In this document: in pieces, positions 59,524-64,000 of the stretch | How positions within the stretch are numbered: position 1 is the first letter of the stretch | Layout: each line of letters starts with the position of its first letter | From: Acidobacteriota bacterium | Lineage (GTDB): Bacteria > Acidobacteriota > Blastocatellia > Pyrinomonadales > Pyrinomonadaceae | Reading direction: 5' to 3' | Assembly: GCA_003223935.1 (NCBI GenBank) | Contig: QHXQ01000036.1 | Location: 22,061 to 86,060, forward strand | Length of the DNA stretch: 64,000 bases | Notes under the pieces: model-generated | Told to the model about the DNA's origin: nothing | What the model saw: the letters and a program-made list of their open reading frames with translations, nothing else | Database searches by the model: none | Position numbers and translations under genes: made by a program

Positions 59524-61149
59524 ATGAAGACGTTGAGCCACATGGCGGCGGTCGGGTTGGCTGCTTTAACTGTTAGCTTCGCTTGGTCGGGCGCAGCCCT
59601 GCCGGTGCGTGCGGGCGACCGCGACAAGGCGCGGGCGCAGGCCGACCGTGCTCTGCGCGAAGGCGAATTCGAGTCGGCCGAGCGGCAGTACCGCGAGTTG
59701 ATCGCGAAGGATGCGAAGGACGAAGCAGCGCGTCTGGGCTTGAGCTATGCACTGCTGAAGCAGCGCCACTTGCGTGATGCCTACGATGCGGCGGCGCGCG
59801 TCGTCGCGCTCGACCCGACTTCGGCGCGGGCGCACGCTTTGCTCGGGTCGATCTTGCTCGCCGCCGGCGAATTCCCCGTCTCGGTCGAAGAGTTGCGCAC
59901 GGCGCTCAGCTTCAAGCCGGACGAGGCGCTGGCGATTGCCGGCCTTTCGATGGTCAACTTCTACGAGAACCGTTCGGCCGTCGCGCTCGCGGGGCTGCAC
60001 CGCGCGATGGAGCTTGAGCCGAATGAACCTGACTTCGTCTTCAACTACGCACAAGCGGCCGCGCGCGCCGAACGCTATCGCGAAGCGGCTGACGCTTACG
60101 ACCGCTTCCTGCGCATCGCACCCAAAACGGACGCAGACCGGCGCGCGCGCATACGCGGCTTGATTGACTTCCTACGCTACCTCGGCGCGCAAGGCGATCT
60201 CTACAACACAGGCGGCCCTGATCGCACCGTCATTCCATTTGAGTTGACGAACAGCCGGCCCGTCATACATGTCAATATCAATGGCAGCAAGCAGCCGTTG
60301 CGCTTCGTCATTGACACAGGCTCAGGTATGTGTGTGCTCTCGACCGATGCGGCGCAACGGCTCGGCGTTAAGCCGGTGGCGCGCGGCGGCATGGCGCGCG
60401 CGGTCGGCGGCGGCGGGCGCTTCGAGATCGTCTATGGCTTTCTCGAATCGTTGCGCGTCGGTGATGCGCATGTCTCGAACGTGCCTGTTTACCTGCGCGA
60501 ATTTCACAACACGCAAGAGCCTGTGGACGGCTACATCGGGCTGTCCGTGTTGGCCAAATATCTCGCTTCGGTTGATTACGGCAAACGCGAGTTGACGCTA
60601 GTGCGCGACGAGCAGGTGCGGATTGCGCCGACCGATCAGTCCGGCGCACCGCAGCCGCCACAACTTCCGCCCGGCGTCTTCGAACTGCCGATCCGTTCAA
60701 CTTCGAGCGGGTTCTGGTCGAGCGCGATCAACGTCGAAGGCGTCGAGAAGCCGCTCAACTTTATTGTGGACACGGGCGCGAGCATCTCGGTCGTGGCGGC
60801 GGCGCTGACCGAACGTGAAGACCTCGCGCGGTTCGCGCAGCCGACGCGCTTGCGCGTCTATGGCGCGGCGGGCGTGAGCGACGACGTGCACCTGCTCTTA
60901 TTGCCGAGTGTCAAACTCGGTGCGTACACCCAAGCGAATCTCTCGGCCGCGGTGCTCGACATGGACTCGATCAACGAGACGGCCGGCTTCGAGCAGACCG
61001 GCATCATCGGCGGCAACCTCCTGCGCTACTTCCGCGTCACGTTCGACTTCCAACGCGCCATCGTCCGGCTTGAACTGATCGCCAACAATCCGTCCGCGCC
61101 CGCGCGCGACGCGAACATCGCCCCGCTACCGCTACCGAGCGTGCCATGA
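59524..61149 (+). CDS. Exported TPR protein with two retropepsin-like aspartic protease domains
   Basis: From ATG 59524 the product is 541 residues with a signal peptide (MAAVGLAALTVSFAWSGAALP). Residues about 30-225 are TPR repeats (YRELIAKDAKDEAARLGLSY, ALDPTSARAHALLGSILLAA). Two aspartic-protease-like domains follow. The first has FVIDTGSG (Asp near 263) and the second FIVDTGAS (Asp near 416), each followed by a hydrophobic GYIGL or TGIIGG segment. Retropepsin-like domains normally act as dimers, so a tandem copy could form an intramolecular active site. An alternative start TTG 59506 is less likely. The stop overlaps the PIN gene by 4 nt. Confidence 0.88.
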   Translation: MKTLSHMAAVGLAALTVSFAWSGAALPVRAGDRDKARAQADRALREGEFESAERQYRELIAKDAKDEAARLGLSYALLKQRHLRDAYDAAARVVALDPTSARAHALLGSILLAAGEFPVSVEELRTALSFKPDEALAIAGLSMVNFYENRSAVALAGLHRAMELEPNEPDFVFNYAQAAARAERYREAADAYDRFLRIAPKTDADRRARIRGLIDFLRYLGAQGDLYNTGGPDRTVIPFELTNSRPVIHVNINGSKQPLRFVIDTGSGMCVLSTDAAQRLGVKPVARGGMARAVGGGGRFEIVYGFLESLRVGDAHVSNVPVYLREFHNTQEPVDGYIGLSVLAKYLASVDYGKRELTLVRDEQVRIAPTDQSGAPQPPQLPPGVFELPIRSTSSGFWSSAINVEGVEKPLNFIVDTGASISVVAAALTEREDLARFAQPTRLRVYGAAGVSDDVHLLLLPSVKLGAYTQANLSAAVLDMDSINETAGFEQTGIIGGNLLRYFRVTFDFQRAIVRLELIANNPSAPARDANIAPLPLPSVP

Positions 61150-61625
61150 AGCAGAGCCTTTATCTGGAGACTTCGGTCGTCGGCGCGTATCTCGACAACG
61201 GCGAGCCGTTTCGCCGCGACTTGACGATCCGTTGGTGGGAGCGCGAGCTATCGGAGTATCGCGCCGTCGTCTCGCCGCTCGTTGTGCGCGAACTTGAGCG
61301 CGTACCCGAACCGCATCGCACGGGTTATCTGAAACTGATCGCGCCGCTCGAACAGGTCGAACTCTCGGACGAAGCGACGATCCTCGCCGACGGTTATGTG
61401 GCGCGCGGCATCTTTCATCGCAAGTATCTCGGCGATGCGTTGCACGTGGCGCTTGCATCGGTGCATAAAATTGATTATTTAGTGACGTGGAATTTCGGTC
61501 ATCTGGCGAATGTGCGGCGGCAAGCGCGCATCCGGCTCTTCAACACCGCAGCCGGTTTCTTCGTCCCGATGATCGTCACACCAGAATTTTTAGTTTCGGA
61601 GGCGACGGAAGTGAAGTATGAATGA
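61146..61625 (+). CDS. PIN-domain ribonuclease-like protein (VapC-type toxin candidate)
   Basis: The 159-residue protein fits the PIN fold: LYLETSVVGAYLD (acidic N-terminal residue Glu8 at the position usually taken by Asp), an Asp in YLGDALHVALASVHKIDYLVTW, and a final acidic patch. In VapC-like toxins these residues hold Mg or Mn for RNA cleavage. It overlaps the aspartic protease gene by ATGA. A short gene that could be the antitoxin starts after a 64-nt heptamer hairpin. Toxin activity is inferred from family only. Confidence 0.8.
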   Translation: MKQSLYLETSVVGAYLDNGEPFRRDLTIRWWERELSEYRAVVSPLVVRELERVPEPHRTGYLKLIAPLEQVELSDEATILADGYVARGIFHRKYLGDALHVALASVHKIDYLVTWNFGHLANVRRQARIRLFNTAAGFFVPMIVTPEFLVSEATEVKYE

Positions 61626-61689
61626 TGTGTGATGAATGAGAAACAGTCTTTCATTCATCACACATCATTCCGCATTCATCATTTCTACT
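61619..61689. repeat. Heptamer-repeat hairpin 10 (ATGAATG / CATTCAT)
   Basis: The left arm has ATGAATG, ATGTGTG, ATGAATG (61618-61638). The right arm has CATTCAT, CACACAT, CATTCCG, CATTCAT (61651-61678). The PIN stop codon is inside the left arm, and the next start codon follows the right arm by about 10 nt. Confidence 0.85.
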
Positions 61690-61917
61690 ATGTATCCGCG
61701 ACCCAGATTTCTCGAAATGCTGCACGCGATCCGCGAGGAGATGTCGCGCGAGGCGGACTACGATGTCGAGTTGTTTGCGGAGCTTGCGCGCACCGGCGTC
61801 CGGCCCGCTTACGGCCCCACGCGCAACATTCGCGGCTTCCGCACCCGCGCCCCGCGCGCCGAAGAGACCAAACATGAAGCACGACCTGTTAAGCAGCGAC
61901 GAAGGGCAACAAGATAA
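61690..61917 (+). CDS. Small protein following the PIN gene (possible antitoxin)
   Basis: From the ATG at 61690 the product is 75 residues: an N-terminal helix (FLEMLHAIREEMSREADYDVELFAELA) followed by a basic, Arg-rich, probably disordered tail. Short acidic-helix plus basic-tail proteins next to PIN toxins are often antitoxins, but antitoxin genes usually precede the toxin, and no DNA-binding domain is seen here. The upstream spacer is heptamer hairpin 10 and there is no clear ribosome-binding site. The stop lies at the edge of hairpin 11. Confidence 0.6.
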   Translation: MYPRPRFLEMLHAIREEMSREADYDVELFAELARTGVRPAYGPTRNIRGFRTRAPRAEETKHEARPVKQRRRATR

Positions 61918-61986
61918 GTGGTCAGTGGTTGGTGATCAGTTAAAAACTGATTTCACTGACCACCGACCACCGACCACCGACCACTG
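61916..61986. repeat. Heptamer-repeat hairpin 11 (GTGGTCA / TGACCAC)
   Basis: The left arm has GTGGTCA, GTGGTTG, GTGATCA (61919-61939). The right arm has TTTCACT, then GACCACC four times and ACTGTTC (61949-61988). It is the entire spacer between the small gene and the gene at 61992. The arm words match those of hairpin 6. Confidence 0.85.
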
Positions 61987-61991
61987 TTCTT

Positions 61992-62780
61992 ATGGAAGAG
62001 ACGTTTGAAGCCATCGGGCTGGACGTGCCGAGCGAGAAGGACTTCAACTATCTGGCGGAGCGCGCGGGCGATCAAGGCGAAGCGACGCAGCTTTTGCGGC
62101 GTGGCGCTGTCTTGCATGGGCGCTGCTGGAAGTTGGGCGAAGGCTTGGAAGTCTGGACCGTGCTCTACGAATCCGGCACGGGCGATATCTTCTACGCCGA
62201 TTGCCGGCCCGGCTTTCGCGCGCGTTACACGCAACGCATCAGCCCTTGGGCGCTCACAGAGTACGACGAAGAGGGTGAAGCCATCGTGCATGGTTACAGC
62301 GACGGGACGGAGACCGAAGTCCTCTTCGAGTTGCAGAACCTGACCGAAGTCGGCCCTGAAAGTTTTCGCGCGCATGAGTTGCACGTCGGTTTGTGCGGGC
62401 TGGCTTATCGTGCGCGCATCTGCGCGCGCAGCGAACGAGCGCATTGGCGCTCGCTCGAATCGTGCGCGCCCGCGCGCGCCGCGCACGAGAACGATTGGAG
62501 CTTGTGCGGGCGCGTGCTCTCGTTCAAGCCTTTGCGCAACCCGCTGTCGGGCGGCGAACTCTACTGGGCGTATCTCGATCTCGATTGCTTGAAACTCGAA
62601 GTGCTCATCAATCAACGGACGTTGCGCGGCGGCGCGTTGACCGTGGGCGCAACCATCGCCGCCGAAGTCTGGTTGCAAGGGCACGTGCTCGACTCGCGCG
62701 CGCTGCAATCGCGCTATGAAGGACTTGATCGAGCTTACACGCGCGCCGACATGTGGACGCGCTTGCGCCGGAGAAATTGA
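61992..62780 (+). CDS. Hypothetical protein (262 aa)
   Basis: The family was not recognised. The protein is soluble, without signal peptide, and acidic in the N-terminal half. It shows alternating strands in the middle (GRCWKLGEGLEVWTVLYESGTGDIFYAD, then TETEVLFELQNLTEVG) and later LSGGELYWAYLDLDCLKLEVLINQ. Two Cys-containing stretches (ICARSERAHW and LESCAPARAAHENDWSLC) could bind a metal. It lies between two heptamer hairpins and is co-directional with the PIN pair and the transglycosylase gene. Base composition fits the neighbours. Confidence 0.75.
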   Translation: MEETFEAIGLDVPSEKDFNYLAERAGDQGEATQLLRRGAVLHGRCWKLGEGLEVWTVLYESGTGDIFYADCRPGFRARYTQRISPWALTEYDEEGEAIVHGYSDGTETEVLFELQNLTEVGPESFRAHELHVGLCGLAYRARICARSERAHWRSLESCAPARAAHENDWSLCGRVLSFKPLRNPLSGGELYWAYLDLDCLKLEVLINQRTLRGGALTVGATIAAEVWLQGHVLDSRALQSRYEGLDRAYTRADMWTRLRRRN

Positions 62781-62783
62781 CGA

Positions 62784-62861
<78 letters not shown>

Positions 62862-62864
62862 CCA

Positions 62865-63593
62865 ATGAAACGTTTCGTCATCGTCAGCCTCATCATCCTT
62901 GCCCTCTGCGCCACCGGTCTCTACTTTTTCAATCAATACTGGATTCATCGCTACGATCAACTGATCGCGCGCCAAGCCGGCATCTACCGGCTCGATCCCT
63001 TATTCGTCTGGAGCATCATCTACGAAGAGACATATTTTCGCCCGTGGAAGACGGGCGACGCAGGCGAGATCGGGTTGATGCAGGTGACGCCTGCGGTCGG
63101 GCGCGAGTGGGCGGCGGAGACGGGCATGCGCGAGTTCGAGCAGGCGATGGCGCGCGACCCTGAATCAATCCTGCGCGACCCTGAGCGCAACATACAGATC
63201 GGCTGCTGGTACTTGGAAAAAATCTCGAAGGACTATCGCGGCAAGCCGGGCGCAGAGGCGCGCACGCTCGCCGCTTACAACGCCGGCCCCAGCCGCGCCG
63301 CCGAATGGGATCGCACCGCGCCGAATCAACCGACGCTCACCACCGAACAGTTCATCGCACGCATTGACATCCCTTCAACGCGCGCCTACGTCAGTTCAAT
63401 TCTCGAACGCTACCGCAAGGTCAAAGAAGCAGAAGGCAGAAGGCAGAAGGCAGCAGGCAGCAATAAGAACGCCATTCTTCGTCAGAGAGACAAAAACCTG
63501 CCCTTTGCTGCCGACAACCGACTGAACCTTGCTTTCTGCTTACTGCCTGCTGCCTGCTGCCTTCTGCTTTCTCTCGCAGGAGAGCGCCCGTGA
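62865..63593 (+). CDS. Lytic transglycosylase (GH23-like), inner-membrane anchored
   Basis: The 242-residue protein has an N-terminal membrane helix (FVIVSLIILALCATGLYFF). Its SLT domain has catalytic E55 (WSIIYEETYFRP), GEIGLMQVTP, and LAAYNAGPSRAAEWD, which is typical of GH23 lytic transglycosylases that cut glycan strands. The normal domain ends near TRAYVSSILERYRKVKEAE (about residue 190). The last 50 residues (for example GRRQKAAGSNK) are encoded by a heptamer hairpin that runs to the stop. The native C-terminus is therefore replaced or extended by repeat-encoded sequence. The stop overlaps the GTG of the MFS gene. Confidence 0.88.
   Translation: MKRFVIVSLIILALCATGLYFFNQYWIHRYDQLIARQAGIYRLDPLFVWSIIYEETYFRPWKTGDAGEIGLMQVTPAVGREWAAETGMREFEQAMARDPESILRDPERNIQIGCWYLEKISKDYRGKPGAEARTLAAYNAGPSRAAEWDRTAPNQPTLTTEQFIARIDIPSTRAYVSSILERYRKVKEAEGRRQKAAGSNKNAILRQRDKNLPFAADNRLNLAFCLLPAACCLLLSLAGERP
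63427..63577. repeat. Heptamer-repeat hairpin 13 inside a coding sequence
   Basis: The left arm has AGAAGGC three times then AGCAGGC (63430-63460). The right arm has CTGCTTA, CTGCCTG, CTGCCTG, CTGCCTT, CTGCTTT (63537-63571). Both arms and the loop lie in the open frame of the transglycosylase and encode its last 50 residues. The right arm ends just before the ribosome-binding site AGGAGA of the MFS gene. Confidence 0.85.
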
Positions 63594-64000
63594 CCTACCG
63601 CGAACTGCTCACACGCAACGCGAACGTGCGCAGGTTGTGGACCGGGCAGGTCGTCTCAGAGATCGGCGACTGGCTCAATAACATCGCCGTGCTCGCGTTG
63701 GCGTTAGAACTTGCCGGCCCCGGGCATGAAGGGCGCGCGATTGCGGTCTATGCTATCGCGCGCCATCTACCGCTCTTTCTGTTCGGCCCTGTGGCGGGCG
63801 TCGTCGTGGATCGGATTGACAGACGGCGCGTGATGATCGCGGCCGATGTGCTACGTGCAGCCCTCGCGCTCGGCTTTCTATTCGCGGCCAAGTTCTCTTC
63901 GCTCGCGCTCGTCTATGCAGTCGGCGCGTCGCTCTTTTCGGTCTCAGCCTTCTTCAACGCCGCCAAGCGCGCCACGATTCCAATTATTACGAACGACGCG
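63590..64000 (+). CDS. MFS transporter, EntS-like (C-terminus outside window)
   Basis: A GTG at 63590 (AGGAGA 8 nt upstream) opens a frame to the window end, 137 codons. The visible part has RRLWTGQVVSEIGDWLNNIA (first helix of the MFS_3/enterobactin-exporter type) and the motif-A-like loop GVVVDRIDRRRVMIAADVLRA between helices 2 and 3. Further hydrophobic helices follow. It overlaps the transglycosylase stop by GTGA, so the two are coupled. The substrate is unknown; EntS-like MFS proteins export siderophores or drugs. Confidence 0.9.
   Translation, partial: MTYRELLTRNANVRRLWTGQVVSEIGDWLNNIAVLALALELAGPGHEGRAIAVYAIARHLPLFLFGPVAGVVVDRIDRRRVMIAADVLRAALALGFLFAAKFSSLALVYAVGASLFSVSAFFNAAKRATIPIITNDA

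Overview
The window looks like a chromosomal piece of a GC-rich, diderm, heterotrophic bacterium, most probably an acidobacterium of the Blastocatellia/Pyrinomonadales type. This is inferred from gene content and was not tested by any search. The pointers are a large Oar-like TonB-dependent receptor with an N-terminal carboxypeptidase-regulatory domain, PEP-CTERM proteins, secreted proteins ending in DUF4214-type modules, type IV pseudopilins, MurJ and a penicillin-binding protein 4. No rRNA, tRNA, CRISPR array, transposase or phage gene was recognised. Both ends cut through genes: a sigma-54 response regulator at the left and an MFS transporter at the right.

Layout. 1-3.3 kb: a minus-strand unit of membrane histidine kinase, SRPBCC protein and sigma-54 activator. 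3.3-13.3 kb: small genes, including a DinB-like protein, a 7Fe ferredoxin, an MBL-fold hydrolase, a zinc-ribbon/PrsW pair, a helical membrane protein and a Wza-like export protein. 13.5-19.5 kb: a secreted matrixin-type protease and a secreted subtilase with a long GDGIVM-type repeat tail; two tandem arrays of 21-bp units lie on either side of the subtilase gene. 19.5-26 kb: an accessory-looking island with an XRE regulator, a lone receiver protein, a large helical-repeat protein with a C-terminal HTH, a small exported peptide, a TIR-domain protein and a DMT-family membrane protein. 26-36 kb: a 1346-residue surface protein, an ATP-grasp/zinc-peptidase pair, a repeat-built membrane protein, a secreted alpha/beta hydrolase, a SIMPL protein and RsmD. 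36.6-46.6 kb: the TonB receptor, a DUF4337 protein, RecG, a bacilliredoxin, TsaE and Nnr. 46.9-56.5 kb: two PEP-CTERM proteins, MurJ, a sigma-54 activator, and a four-gene pseudopilin operon with a good GG-N10-GC sigma-54 promoter in front. 57-64 kb: PBP4, an Ogg2-type DNA glycosylase, a TPR plus double aspartic protease, a PIN-domain toxin with a possible partner, an unknown protein, a lytic transglycosylase and the MFS transporter.

The most striking feature is not a gene. At least thirteen short intergenic spacers are imperfect hairpins whose arms are tandem 7-bp words. The words differ from site to site (for example GCAGTAA, GTGACGA, GTTCAAG, GTGGTCA), but the unit length and architecture stay the same, and the arms often abut or contain the stop codon of the neighbouring gene. 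Together with the two indel-free 21-bp arrays, this suggests a genome-wide process that makes 7n-bp repeats.

The best candidate for an undescribed system is the TIR plus DMT-transporter cassette at 23.7-26.0 kb. It has a structured 360-nt leader and a divergently transcribed HTH regulator.
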